NCBI GenBank assembly: GCA_963802745.1
Contig: CAWDKL010000009.1
Span: 1 to 64,000 of the forward strand
Source of the DNA: JAJPKK01 sp963802745
GTDB lineage: Bacteria; Pseudomonadota; Alphaproteobacteria; Rhizobiales; Xanthobacteraceae
Direction of reading: 5' to 3'
DNA length: 64,000 bases
The notes under the pieces are model-generated. The model worked only from the letters and a program-made list of their open reading frames with translations, was not told the DNA's origin and ran no database searches. The translations under genes were made by a program, and so were the position numbers. Numbering within the stretch: position 1 is the first letter of the stretch; every line of letters begins with the position of its first letter. This document shows positions 1 to 9,013 of the stretch, piece by piece.

Positions 1-1
1 C

Positions 2-703
2 TACACCGGTACGGCCCACGCCTGGGTCGCCTTGGACGTGTTTGCCTCGGCCGAAAGTCAGCTCTCCGCGCATTATGTGATTTCGGAGGATGGGCTTGTC
101 ACCCAGTGCGTGGCCGAGGCGCGGCGGGCGTGGCACGCCGGGGTGTCGATCTGGGCCGGCGAAACCGACATCAATTCCTGCTCGATCGGCATCGAGGTCG
201 CCAACCCGGGCCACGAATTCGGCTATCCGGATTTCGGCGGTGCGCAGATCGCGTCGGTCATCGCGCTGTGTCGCGATATCGCCGAGCGGCACGACATCGC
301 GCCGTGGCGTATCCTGGGGCACTCGGATGTGGCGCCGTTGCGCAAGCGCGATCCGGGGGAGAAATTTCCCTGGGACCGGCTTTATCGGCATGGCATCGGA
401 CATTGGGTGGAACCCGCATCCGTGAGCGAGGGCGGCGGCGGATTTCGGCCCGGCGACCGGCATCCGGCCATCGGTCGCCTACAGGCGGCACTCGCCGCCT
501 ACGGCTATGGCATCGCCGCCAGCGGCATCTATGACGCGCTGACCGAACAGGTGGTGACCGCCTTTCAACGGCACTTCCGCCCCGCCTGCGTGGACGGCAT
601 CGCGGATGCATCCACCATTGCGACGCTCGACCATCTGCGTGCCGCGCTGGCCGAGAGCGAGCGCGCGTCCGCACCGCGACGTTACGCCGGCGGGCTCGGA
701 TAG
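2..703 (+). CDS. N-acetylmuramoyl-L-alanine amidase with C-terminal peptidoglycan-binding domain (5' end outside window)
   Basis: Zinc amidase that cuts the bond between N-acetylmuramic acid and L-alanine in peptidoglycan (Amidase_2, AmpD/AmiD type). The frame is open from the left edge, so the N-terminus is missing. Visible are SAHYV with a zinc-ligand His, a Glu-containing EVANPGHE stretch, LGHSDVAP and the late RDPGEKFPW motif that carries the remaining metal or catalytic residues. The last third, starting near RHPAIGRLQ, is a PG_binding_1 repeat, which suits an enzyme held on the wall. It stops 34 bases before ruvB, so the two may be co-transcribed. Family call is firm; AmpD-like recycling versus AmiD-like periplasmic role cannot be told without the N-terminus. 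Confidence 0.9.
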   Translation, partial: YTGTAHAWVALDVFASAESQLSAHYVISEDGLVTQCVAEARRAWHAGVSIWAGETDINSCSIGIEVANPGHEFGYPDFGGAQIASVIALCRDIAERHDIAPWRILGHSDVAPLRKRDPGEKFPWDRLYRHGIGHWVEPASVSEGGGGFRPGDRHPAIGRLQAALAAYGYGIAASGIYDALTEQVVTAFQRHFRPACVDGIADASTIATLDHLRAALAESERASAPRRYAGGLG

Positions 704-737
704 TGAGCCACGGAAGCGCCCAAGTGAGAATTTTCGC

Positions 738-1811
738 GTGAGCGTACCGCCCCGCCTCGTTTCCCCGGAACGCCGCGACGAGGACGTGGCGGAAGCCTCC
801 TTGCGCCCGCAGCGGCTTGCCGAATTCATCGGCCAGGAGCAGGCGCGAGCAAATTTGCGGGTATTCGTCGCTTCCGCGCAGGCGCGGACGGAGGCGCTCG
901 ATCATGTGCTGCTGGTCGGTCCACCGGGACTCGGCAAGACGACGCTCGCCCAAATCGTGGCGCGCGAACTCGGCGTCAATTTCCGCTCCACCTCAGGACC
1001 CGTTATCGCCAAGGCCGGGGATCTCGCGGCGCTGCTCACCAACCTGGAGGAGCGCGACGTGCTGTTCATCGACGAGATTCACCGGCTCAATCCGGCGGTG
1101 GAGGAAATTCTTTATCCCGCCATGGAGGATTTCCAGCTCGATCTCATCATCGGGTCGGGGCCGGCGGCGCGTTCGGTAAAGATCGACCTGGCGAAATTTA
1201 CGCTCGTCGGCGCCACCACCCGCGCGGGCCTCTTGACCAACCCGCTGCGCGACCGTTTCGGCATCCCGATCCGGCTCAATTTCTACACCACGGCGGAGCT
1301 CGAGTTGATCGTCGCGCGCGGCGCCCGCGTGCTGGGCATTGCGATGACGCCCGACGGCTGCAACGAAATAGCCAGGCGCGCGCGGGGGACGCCGCGCATC
1401 GCCGGGCGGCTCTTGCGCCGGGTGCGGGATTTCGCGCTGGTCGACAAGGACCCCACCATCGACCGCGCGGTCGCCGACCGCGCGCTGGTCGCGCTGGAGG
1501 TCGATCCGATCGGCCTTGATGCCATGGACCGCCGTTACCTAACGACCGTGGCGGTGAATTATGGCGGCGGCCCGGTCGGGATCGAGACCATGGCGGCGGC
1601 GCTGTCGGAACCGCGCGACGCCATCGAGGAAATCATCGAGCCATTTCTGATCCAGCAGGGTTTTATCCAGCGCACCCCGCGCGGCCGGCTGCTGACGAGC
1701 CACGCGTTCCGCCATTTGGGCCTGCCGGAGCCGCGCCGCGACCCGGCGCAGTTTGCCCTGTTTCCGCACATCGATGATCCGGACCCCGGGAGGGCTGATG
1801 GAGACACATGA
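738..1811 (+). CDS. ruvB: Holliday junction branch migration DNA helicase RuvB
   Basis: AAA+ motor that, with RuvA, drives branch migration of Holliday junctions in recombination and repair. The GTG start at 738 is chosen because it gives a normal RuvB length (357 residues) and the conserved LRPQRLAEFIGQ stretch follows at once; the frame is open further upstream, but that part overlaps the amidase gene. Walker A GPPGLGKTT is at residues 61-69 and Walker B IDEIH around residues 111-115. The GATTRAGLL sensor region and the C-terminal winged-helix domain (QQGFIQRTPRGR) are both present. RuvA and RuvC genes are not next to it on the left; an amidase gene is there instead. Confidence 0.97.
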   Translation: MSVPPRLVSPERRDEDVAEASLRPQRLAEFIGQEQARANLRVFVASAQARTEALDHVLLVGPPGLGKTTLAQIVARELGVNFRSTSGPVIAKAGDLAALLTNLEERDVLFIDEIHRLNPAVEEILYPAMEDFQLDLIIGSGPAARSVKIDLAKFTLVGATTRAGLLTNPLRDRFGIPIRLNFYTTAELELIVARGARVLGIAMTPDGCNEIARRARGTPRIAGRLLRRVRDFALVDKDPTIDRAVADRALVALEVDPIGLDAMDRRYLTTVAVNYGGGPVGIETMAAALSEPRDAIEEIIEPFLIQQGFIQRTPRGRLLTSHAFRHLGLPEPRRDPAQFALFPHIDDPDPGRADGDT

Positions 1812-2261
1812 ACTTGACGGCCAGATCCGCGACGGCTGCCACGAGATGGCGGTGCGGGTCTATTACGAAGACACGGATTTCACCGGCATCGTCTATCACG
1901 CCAACTACCTGCGCTTCATGGAGCGCGGGCGGACCAATTACCTGCGCCTGATCGGCGCCGATCACCGTTCGCTGTTCAGGCCGCCGAGCGCGAGGCGCCG
2001 GGCTTCGCCTTCGTGGTGCGGTCGATGGCGATCGAATTTTTAAAATCCGCCCGCATGGACGACGTGCTGCGCATCGTGACGACGCCCGACGAAGTGAAGG
2101 GTGCGTCGATGACCTTGTGGCAAAAGGTCTTGCGCGGCGCCGACCTGCTGGTGGAAGCACGGGTGCGGGTCGCCTTCGTGTCCGGCGGCCGGGCGCGGCC
2201 GATCCCAAAACCGTTGCGCACCGCCATGCAGGCGGATCAGGAGCGGCGCAACCGCGGGTAG
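1798..2261 (+). CDS. ybgC: YbgC-type acyl-CoA thioesterase of the Tol-Pal cluster, one-base frameshift
   Basis: Hotdog-fold thioesterase usually encoded first in the tol-pal operon. The ATG at 1798 overlaps the end of ruvB by 14 bases. The catalytic-region motif YYEDTDFTGIVYHANY is intact. Near base 1977 the frame breaks: residues after RSLF continue in another frame as QAAEREAPGFAFVVRS and then run to the stop at 2261 (FLKSARMDDV, TLWQKVLRGADLL). One missing C in TTCAGG explains it. Whether this is a true mutation or a sequencing slip is open. The tolQRAB genes that normally follow are absent; a gene on the other strand lies downstream instead. Confidence 0.85.
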
Positions 2262-2666
2262 GACCGGCTTGCCCTATTCGCCGCGCTGTCCGGAGCTTCC
2301 GCAACGCCTTGGCGTGCGCGGCCTTCCTCGGCGGGGCGTGGCGTCCGACATGCCGGAATGACCGCCATTCTCAGGAGCGCTTCCACATCTGCATCGGCCT
2401 TTTCGGGGGAAAAGCACCGGGGGTGTCGGGTAAGTGCCGCATGATCTGGACATGCTTGATCAGATTGCCCTCTCCTCCTCCCCCAATATCAGTCATGCGA
2501 GAATGTAGAAGTTGTGGTTCCGATTGAAGCCCACCCGAGCGTTCGAAAGAGCCCGCTGCACGACCCTTCGTACCTCACCGCGGTTTCCTCCAAACCAGGC
2601 TTTTGGACGCCGGCCGCCGGAGTCCACACCATTGTCATCAACGGCCGGCATCCGAAGCCCTACACA
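2262..2666. other. gene-free stretch after ybgC
   Basis: No convincing gene on either strand. Two short overlapping frames near 2512-2750 on the plus strand have no ribosome binding site and run into the reverse-strand repeat gene. I see no tol genes, tRNA or strong hairpin here. Confidence 0.5.
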
Positions 2667-4021
2667 TTATCGAACATCGTACTGTTGCAGAAAATAGCTC
2701 AGGCATTGGCGTTGGTTCGTGAACGGCCCGGGCGGAGAGGGGAAATTTAGCCATCCCCCGTCTCTGCAGTCCTCTATCGTCAGTTCGACAAAGACCCACG
2801 CCGCCCCACTATTCGTGTTGTCGTTCGGCCCGCCCACGATGGCGGTGTGCCCCTCGACAGACAGCGCGACGGAAGTGCCTTGCACGGCGGTTCCAGCTGC
2901 GCCGGTTCCGACCAGCTTGTCGCCCTGCTGGGTCCAGACACCGTCGATGCGGGTAAAGACCCACGCCGCCCCGGTGTTCGTGTTGTCACTCGGCCCGCCC
3001 ACGATGGCGGTGCGGCCCTCGGCAGACAGCGCGACGGAGGTGCCTTGCACGGCGCTCCCGACCGCACCGGTGCCGACCAGCTTGTTGCCCTGCTGGGTCC
3101 ACACACCGCGGCGGCGGGCAAAGACCCACGCTGCCCCGCTGTTCGTGTTGTCGTTCGGCCCGCCCACGATGGCGGTGCGGCCCTCGGCAGACAGCGCGAC
3201 GGAGGTGCCTTGCACGGCGCTCCCAACCGCACCGGTGCCGACCAGCTTGTCGCCCTGCTGGGTCCAGACACCTTCGCTGCGGGTAAAGACCCACGCCGCC
3301 CCGGTGTTCGTGTTGTCGTTCGGCCCGCCCACGATGGCGAAGCGTCCCTCGGCAGACAGCGCGACGGAGGTGCCTTGCACGGCGGCCCCAACTGCGCCGG
3401 TGCCGACCAGCTTGTCGCCCTGCTGGGTCCAGACACCTTCGCTGCGGGTAAAGATCCACGCCGCCCCGGTGTTCGTGTTGTCATTCGGCCCGCCCACGAT
3501 GGCGGTGCGCCCCTCGGCAGACAGCCCGACGGAGGCGCCTTGCACGGCGCTCCCAACCGCACCGGTGCCGACCAGCTTGTCGCCCTGCTGGGTCCAGACG
3601 CCGCCGCTGCGCGTAAACACCCACGCCGCCCCGGCGCCTGAGTTGTCATTCGGCCCGCCCACGATGGCGGTGCGCCCGTCGGCGGACAGCGCGACGGAGG
3701 TGCCTTGGGCTGCGTTCCCAACCGCGCCGGTACCGACCAGCTTGGGCTGCCTTGCTGGGTCCAGACACCGCGGCTGCGGGTGAAGATCCAGGCCGCTCCG
3801 GCGCCTGAGTTATCATTCGGCCCACCCACGATAGCGGTGCGCCCGTCGGCGGACAGCGCGACGGAGGTGCCTTGCCCGGCGCTCCCAGTTGCGAGGGTGC
3901 CGACCAACTTCGGCCCCTGTTGCGAGAACTGCGCCAGCGCCAGTTGCGATGAAAAAAGCAGTGTGCCGAAAATCAGGACGAATGCCCCGAATAGTCTAGA
4001 CCGGCGACCTTGTGGTGCCAT
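2667..4021 (-). CDS. secreted FG-GAP repeat protein made of 55-residue tandem units, one-base frameshift
   Basis: Exported repeat protein of unknown role, resembling the FG-GAP_2 type of beta-propeller-like repeats. The ATG at 4021 follows GGAGA and begins a signal peptide (SRLFGAFVLIFGTLLF, cleavage near ALAQ). About seven units follow, each with a GGPNDN, AAWVFTR, WTQQGDKLVGTGA and SVALSAEGRTAIVG segment. The second unit is broken near base 3745: one C is missing in a C run, after which the correct frame continues to the stop at 2667. The last 40 residues (after WVFVELTIED) are unlike the repeats and hold two Cys. The units are nearly identical in DNA, so copy number may be wrong in an assembly. 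Confidence 0.75.
2790..3910. repeat. tandem 165-bp coding repeats (about seven units)
   Basis: The string CCCACGAT recurs at 2833, 2998, 3163, 3328, 3493 and 3658, an exact 165-bp period that equals 55 codons of the reverse-strand FG-GAP gene. Units differ by few substitutions, so the array expanded or was homogenised recently. Confidence 0.9.
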
Positions 4022-4249
4022 TGCAATCTCCCCATTAGACCGCGTTAGGATACGGACCCCAAACTCACGATTCTGTGATGTTGCGCCGCTAAAGATCACT
4101 TTGCCGCGTACGTTTCATGGCGAGGATTATGATAATCCAGCCCCACCCAGGATGCCATAGAAAATCTGCACGTAGTTCATGAAGCGCAAATGACAGCAAC
4201 CGAGTGAGGGGTCCTCGAGGGCCTCGATGGGTGGGAGGCGGACCGTCCT

Positions 4250-4366
4250 ATGCATGACACGAGCCCGGATGCGCCGGACAACTGCGACGTGCTCGGCACC
4301 GGGCAGCTGTCGATGCTGGCCGGACAACGGCGCTATGTGCGCATCACGACGCTTGTGCTTAACTAA
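4250..4366 (+). CDS. possible 38-residue micro-protein
   Basis: An ATG at 4250, preceded by GGGAGGCGG about ten bases upstream, opens a frame to a TAA at 4364. The product starts MHDTSPDAPDNCD and ends RITTLVLN. I do not recognise it. The purine-rich site and position between two divergent genes are the only support; it may be chance. Confidence 0.25.
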   Translation: MHDTSPDAPDNCDVLGTGQLSMLAGQRRYVRITTLVLN

Positions 4367-4495
4367 TGCGAGACGTCGGGACGCGACAGCCGCATCAGGG
4401 TCGGTCGCGCCTTTGTGGACCCGTGCGGCCGGTCCTTTGGTCGCCGGAGCCGGCCGCCGCACGGGGACCGGCCGATGGAAGGGATCGGTTTCAAA

Positions 4496-5530
4496 ATGCA
4501 TGCGGCCCTGGGACTTTTGCTAAAGAGGCGCACGATTATCGTCGGCTTTACGATGGTGTTGTTCGTGGTCTTGGCTCTCTATGCCGAACTCGTCGGGTAT
4601 TTGTACCATGCGGCGTATGAGCATATGCGGATCATGTTGGCCCGGAGGCCGATAGCGCAAGAAATCGCGACGGGAAATCTATCGTCTGACGATAAAGCCA
4701 AGCTGCGTGTCGCGCTGGATGTCCGTGGATTCGCTTCTCGGCATCTTGGTCTGCCGGATAATGGTAGCTACACGGTGTATTCGGATATCGGCCGCGAGAA
4801 CGTCGGGTGGAACATCTATGCTGCCCCAAAATTATCCGTGGTGCCTCGCCGGTGGTGTTTTCCAATTGCCGGATGCGTCGTATATCGAGGTTTTTTTGCC
4901 AAAAATGACGCCCTTGCCTTCGCACGAAGGCTATCCGAGAGCGAAGATCTCGACGTGTATGTCGGTGCGTTCAATGCCTATTCGACACTCGGTTACTTTA
5001 ACGATCCCGTTTTGAGCTCGCATTTGGCTCTCGACGAATATCGCCTGGCGGCTTTGATCATCCATGAGCTTGCGCATCAGCGATTGTATATTCCGGGAAA
5101 TTCGCGGGTCAACGAGGCTTTCGCCACCGTGGTCGAACGCGAGGGGCTGGTCCGATGGATGAGACAGACGGGCCGCGAAGCTTCGATTCCGCGCGTGCAA
5201 GCATCGTGGGATGCGCAGGATATCAAAATTCGCGAAATCGTCGCCGCAAGAGATGCCCTCAAGGAATTATACGGCTCGGCGCTTGGTCCGCGGGAGAAGC
5301 AGATCGAGAAGGAGAAATTATTGAATGATCTCAGTAAAACGGTGTGCACCGGTGGTTGCTCGGGAATAACATTTCCAAAAGCAAATGAAAATACATTTGA
5401 AATAAATAATGCCTATCTGGTGCCGTTCGATACATATTTTGGTGAATACGATACGTTGCGATCGCTGCTCATGGGTGTCGGCGGCGATTTTGAGAGATTT
5501 TATCGGGAGGTGCAGCGCATCTATGATTGA
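4496..5530 (+). CDS. putative membrane-anchored zinc aminopeptidase (DUF2265/Aminopep family)
   Basis: Predicted metallopeptidase. The start at 4496 is preferred because GGAAGGGA lies about ten bases upstream; an in-frame ATG at 4475 is the alternative. A hydrophobic anchor (TIIVGFTMVLFVVLALY) sits near residues 13-32, so the body probably faces the periplasm. The zinc motif HELAHQ is at residues 190-195, with a downstream Glu at residue 207 (NEAFATVVE) as likely third ligand, the pattern of the PF10023 family. Length (344 residues) fits that family. It stands alone, with no operon partner. Substrate is unknown. Confidence 0.8.
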   Translation: MHAALGLLLKRRTIIVGFTMVLFVVLALYAELVGYLYHAAYEHMRIMLARRPIAQEIATGNLSSDDKAKLRVALDVRGFASRHLGLPDNGSYTVYSDIGRENVGWNIYAAPKLSVVPRRWCFPIAGCVVYRGFFAKNDALAFARRLSESEDLDVYVGAFNAYSTLGYFNDPVLSSHLALDEYRLAALIIHELAHQRLYIPGNSRVNEAFATVVEREGLVRWMRQTGREASIPRVQASWDAQDIKIREIVAARDALKELYGSALGPREKQIEKEKLLNDLSKTVCTGGCSGITFPKANENTFEINNAYLVPFDTYFGEYDTLRSLLMGVGGDFERFYREVQRIYD

Positions 5531-5749
5531 AGCCCGTAGGTCCGGCTTGCGACGTGGCGATGCGGGACCATTCTACCAGGCTAATGATCCGCCCGCGCAG
5601 AGGACCCTGGGAGCCGTTCGCGGCTTACCGCTCTGGAGGACTCCGAGGCGCGAACCGGGATCGAGACAACCCGCTCCACCTGCTTTAAAATAGGCCGCGC
5701 CAACCTGTACCGGGCACCGTACGCTCCACGCTCCCCGAGGAACCGCTCC

Positions 5750-7155
5750 ATGACCATCGCCACCGAACTCGCGCGCCGCCTTGTCGCCTTCAGCTATGGC
5801 GGGCTTCCCGGCGCCGCGGTGGAGTGGGCCAAGATAGGCATCATGGACACCGTGGGCGTCACCCTCGCCGGATCGGGCGAGCCGTGTGCCCGCATCGCAT
5901 TGCGCGTGGCGGCGGGCGGCGGACCGGCGCTGGTGTTCGGCGCGGCGCAGCGCCTATCGGTTGCCAATGCGGCGCTGGTGAACGGCACCGCCTCGCATGC
6001 GCTCGACTTCGACGATTGCAGCAATACGCTGGGCGGCCACCCCTCGGCGCCGATCCTGCCCGGGCTGTTCGCGCTTGCCGACGCGATACCGGTCGCAGGC
6101 TCCGACTTCATCGCCGCCTATGTGGCGGGCTTCGAGACCGAAACCCGTATCGCCCGCGCGGTGAATTTTTATCACTACGACAAAGGCTGGCATCCGACCG
6201 CCACGCTCGGGGTGTTCGGCGCCGCAGCGTCGGCGGCGCGGCTCATGAACCTGACCGAAGCGCAGACCGCGACCGCGCTGGCCATCGCGGCCTCGTTCGC
6301 GTCCGGCCTCAAGGCCAATTTCGGCACCATGACCAAGCCGCTGCATGTCGGCCATTGCGCCCACAACGGCGTGATGGCGGCGCTGCTGGCGCGCGAGGGC
6401 ATGACGGCCAGTCCCGATGTGTTCGAGCACCGGCAGGGCTTCTTCAACGTCTTCAACGGCGCCGGCAATTTTGACGCGGACGCGGTGCTGCGTAATTGGG
6501 CGGAGCCGCTCGACATCATCGTGCCGGGCATCGCCATCAAGCAGTATCCGTGCTGCGGCAGCACCCATCCGGCGATCGACGCCATGCTGGACCTCGTCCA
6601 TGAACACGACCTGACGCCGCAGAACGTTGTCCGGGTGGTGGCGTGGACGCATCCGCGCCGGCTTGCGCATACCAACCGGCCGGCGCCGGCGAGCGCGCTC
6701 GATGCAAAATTCAGCGTGCAATACTGCCTGGCCCGGGCCTTGGTTGACCGGGCGGTGCTGCTGTCGCATTTCGACGACGGTGCGCAGCGCGACCCGCGCA
6801 TCACCGCCGTGCTGGGGCGCATCGAGGCGGCCCCGCATCCGAACATGTCGCTCGCCAGCACCGCGCATTTCGGCGCCGAGGTCACGGTGACGACGGTTGA
6901 CGGCCGGCAGTTCGTCAAGGCGGTTGACATCGCGCGCGGGCGCACCTCGGCGAACCCGCTGCCGCCGGAACAGCTGACGGCCAAATATCGCGATTGCGCC
7001 GCACGGGCGCTGGACCGGAGGCGGTGGACCGCTCGCTCGACCTGCTGCTACGATTGGAACGGCTGGAGCGCATTTCCGCGCTGACCGACGTGCTGGCGGC
7101 GGGATGCGCCGCGGATCGGCCGCGCGGCGCGACCGTGCTGGCGCGGGCAAGTTAA
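5750..7155 (+). CDS. MmgE/PrpD family protein, frameshifted near the C-terminus
   Basis: Member of the 2-methylcitrate dehydratase/cis-aconitate decarboxylase-like superfamily; the substrate here is unknown. ATG at 5750 follows GAGGAA. Characteristic stretches are ASHALDFDDC, the GGHPSAPILP loop, KPLHVGHCAHNG and CCGSTHPAIDAM. The frame is intact to about base 7019. There one base seems missing and the expected C-terminus (AVDRSLDLLLRLERLE and on) continues in the next frame to TAA at 7153-7155. The uninterrupted frame instead ends at 7084 with an unrelated tail. MmgE/PrpD proteins are often found beside TctC-type binding proteins, and two follow at 8.0-10 kb. Confidence 0.85.
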
Positions 7156-7222
7156 CTGCAGTTGATGTTGATGCACCCGGATTGACGAAGTGCCGCGCGG
7201 CGCTATTCGGGCGAGCATCCAA

Positions 7223-7468
7223 TTATGCCTTCAACTCGAATTCAAACAACAGATCGCTGTTCCCGATCGAGGTAAAAAATTTCCGCGCAGCGCCGACGGA
7301 AAGCCGACTGCCGTCGTGGGTTCGATCAAGTTCCGAGTAATCCGCAATCGCGCCCATGTCCGGAACGCGCCCATTATCTTTAACCAAAAATCCCTCGATG
7401 CCAAGCACCGTGACGTTATTCCGTTCACAATAGTCAAGCAGTTTCGCCGCATCGGCTGCCGAGAACAA
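7223..7468 (-). CDS. small protein, candidate colicin E5-type immunity protein
   Basis: An 81-residue acidic protein lying directly downstream, on the same strand, of a colicin E5-like toxin remnant, which is the usual toxin-immunity order. It begins MFSAADAAKLLDYCE, has VTVLGIEGF in the middle and ends LLFEFELKA. From memory of the ColE5 immunity protein, the spacing of an LGI-[DE]-G core, an aromatic-acidic middle and a C-terminal LK strand is similar, but I cannot align them here. Without the neighbour it would be called hypothetical. The frame is intact although the toxin is truncated. Confidence 0.55.
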   Translation of the reverse strand: MFSAADAAKLLDYCERNNVTVLGIEGFLVKDNGRVPDMGAIADYSELDRTHDGSRLSVGAARKFFTSIGNSDLLFEFELKA

Positions 7469-7539
7469 ATTCGTCTACCCCCATCTCAGCGTGGGATTTA
7501 CGGTCGTTTCCCTCGAGAGATCGGCGTGCGCTTGGCGTG

Positions 7540-7710
7540 TCATGGTTCATCCCACGGTGCAATCCAATTCGGATCGGTCCTGTCCGATATCTGTAGGACC
7601 TCGCCAGTTTTATCGTTCCTGACTACATAAGAGCCGTCGGAACGGATGAAGGCCGTGGCGGGATCGTTCATCTGCGTTCGGAATTCGCTGAGGGCGGAGC
7701 AGCGAGCGGC
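7540..7710 (-). pseudogene. truncated colicin E5-like tRNA ribonuclease domain (C-terminal end only)
   Basis: The reverse strand encodes about 56 residues that end in a stop at 7540-7542. They include NDPATAF, GSYVVRNDKTGEV, QISDRTDPNW and APWDEP. These match what I recall of the end of the colicin E5 catalytic domain (NDPAT, KYVVVNDRTGEV, QISDKTDPGW), an anticodon-loop tRNase. The first in-frame ATG is at 7671, but the similarity runs upstream of it to base 7710, exactly where a palindromic repeat begins, so the front of the toxin is gone. Too short to be active. The intact small gene downstream would be its immunity partner. Confidence 0.6.
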
Positions 7711-7873
7711 GTAGGGTGGGCAAAATCGCCCTGGACCGCACCAGGTCTGGCGAGGTCGCTTGCGGCGATTTTGCCCACGCGGTCGCGTCCCCGTATGTTG
7801 TCCGCGTGGGCAAAATCGCCGCGGGTTCGGGCGCCACCGTTCCGCCGAGGCAGGGCGATTTTGCCCACCCTAC
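7711..7873. repeat. nested REP/BIME-like palindromic element
   Basis: Outer arms 7711-7733 and 7851-7873 are perfect 23-bp inverted repeats with GTAGGGTGGGCAAAATCGCC at each end. Inner arms 7762-7782 and 7802-7822 form a second perfect 21-bp inverted pair. All four carry the same GGGCAAAATCGCC core. It lies at the broken 5' end of the toxin remnant. Confidence 0.8.
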
Positions 7874-8031
7874 AACGGCCGTTTTCGACACGACCCGCAC
7901 ATGGTCTAACCAAATTCCACGATGTCGGGAGCCGCTTGGAGCACACTTGGGGTGGTCGAAGCCGCTATGGTATGCTTTCGCCTTGGCCACCGGCCTATTG
8001 ACCGAAGCGGTACAATCCGGGGAGGGAAGAC

Positions 8032-9013
8032 ATGAAGCTTGCTCGCCGCCGCGTCCTCGGCCTGGCCGGCGCCGCCGTGGCGTCGCGGGCGCTGGTGCGC
8101 CATGCCGCGGCGCAAACTTATCCGGCCAAACCTATCCGGTGGATCGTGGGCTTCGCCCCCGGCGGCTCGACCGACATTTTGGCGCGCCTGATGGGCCAAT
8201 GGCTTGCGGAGCGGCTCGGCCAGCCGGTGCTGATCGAGAACCGGCCGGGCGCGGGGAGCAATATCGCGACCGAAATGGTGGTGAACGCGGCGCCGGACGG
8301 CTACACGCTCTTGATGATCGCGCCCGCCAATGCGGTGAATGCGACGCTATACGAAAAGCTCAGCTATAATTTCATTCGCGACATTGCCCCCGTGTCCGGC
8401 ATCAGCCGCGAAGCCAACGTCATGGTGGTGAACAAAGCCTTTCCGGCGAAATCGGTGGCCGAATTCATCGCCTATGCCAAGGCCAATCCGGGCCGCGTCA
8501 ACATGGCCTCGTCCGGCAACGGCACCTCGGTCCATGTGGCCGGCGAGCTGTTCAAGATGATGGCCGGCATCTCCATGACGCACGTGCCCTATCGCGGCGC
8601 CGGGCCCGGCGATCACCGATATCCTCGGCGGGCAGGTGCAGGTGATGTTCGCCGCCATGCCGTCGGTGATCTCCCATATCCGGGCCGGCTCGCTGCGGCC
8701 GTTGGCGGTGACGACCGCGGCGCGGTCGGGCGGCCTGCCGGAGGTGCCCACGGTCGGCGAGTTCCTGCCCGGCTATGAGGCGAGCAGCTGGTATGGCGTC
8801 GGCGTCCCACGGGCGACGCCCGCGGCCGTGATCGACCGGCTCAATCGCGCTATCAATGCGGGACTGGCCGACCCGGCGCTCAAGGCGCGGCTGCTCGGCG
8901 AGGGCGGCGGCACCGTGCTGGCGGGTTCGCCCGCCGATTTCGGCAAGCTCATCGCGGAGGAAACCGAGAAATGGGCCAAGGTGGTGAAATTTTCGGGCGC
9001 GCGGCCGGATTGA
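8032..9013 (+). CDS. Bug/TctC family periplasmic solute-binding protein, one-base frameshift
   Basis: Extracytoplasmic binding protein of the tripartite tricarboxylate transporter family; ligand not predictable. ATG at 8032 has GGGAGGGA upstream. A Tat-like or Sec signal (KLARRRVLGLAGAAVA) is followed by the family landmarks RWIVGFAPGGSTDI, LIENRPGAGSNIATE and MTHVPYRGAGP. At about base 8608 one extra G shifts the frame; the rest (AITDILGGQVQVMF, LPEVPTVGEFLPGYE, PADFGKLIAEE) follows in the other frame to TGA at 9011. No TctA or TctB membrane genes are nearby. A second, related gene overlaps its end. Confidence 0.85.

Noticed and set aside
2719..3783. Long plus-strand frame across the 165-bp repeats
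   Set aside because: It is the antisense of the FG-GAP repeats; it has no signal peptide or known motif, and its length follows from repeat periodicity.
2790..3910. CRISPR array
   Set aside because: Regular 165-bp units are coding repeats of one protein without unique spacers.
6175..7222. Large reverse frames under MmgE/PrpD
   Set aside because: Antisense shadows; the plus strand has conserved family blocks and a ribosome binding site.
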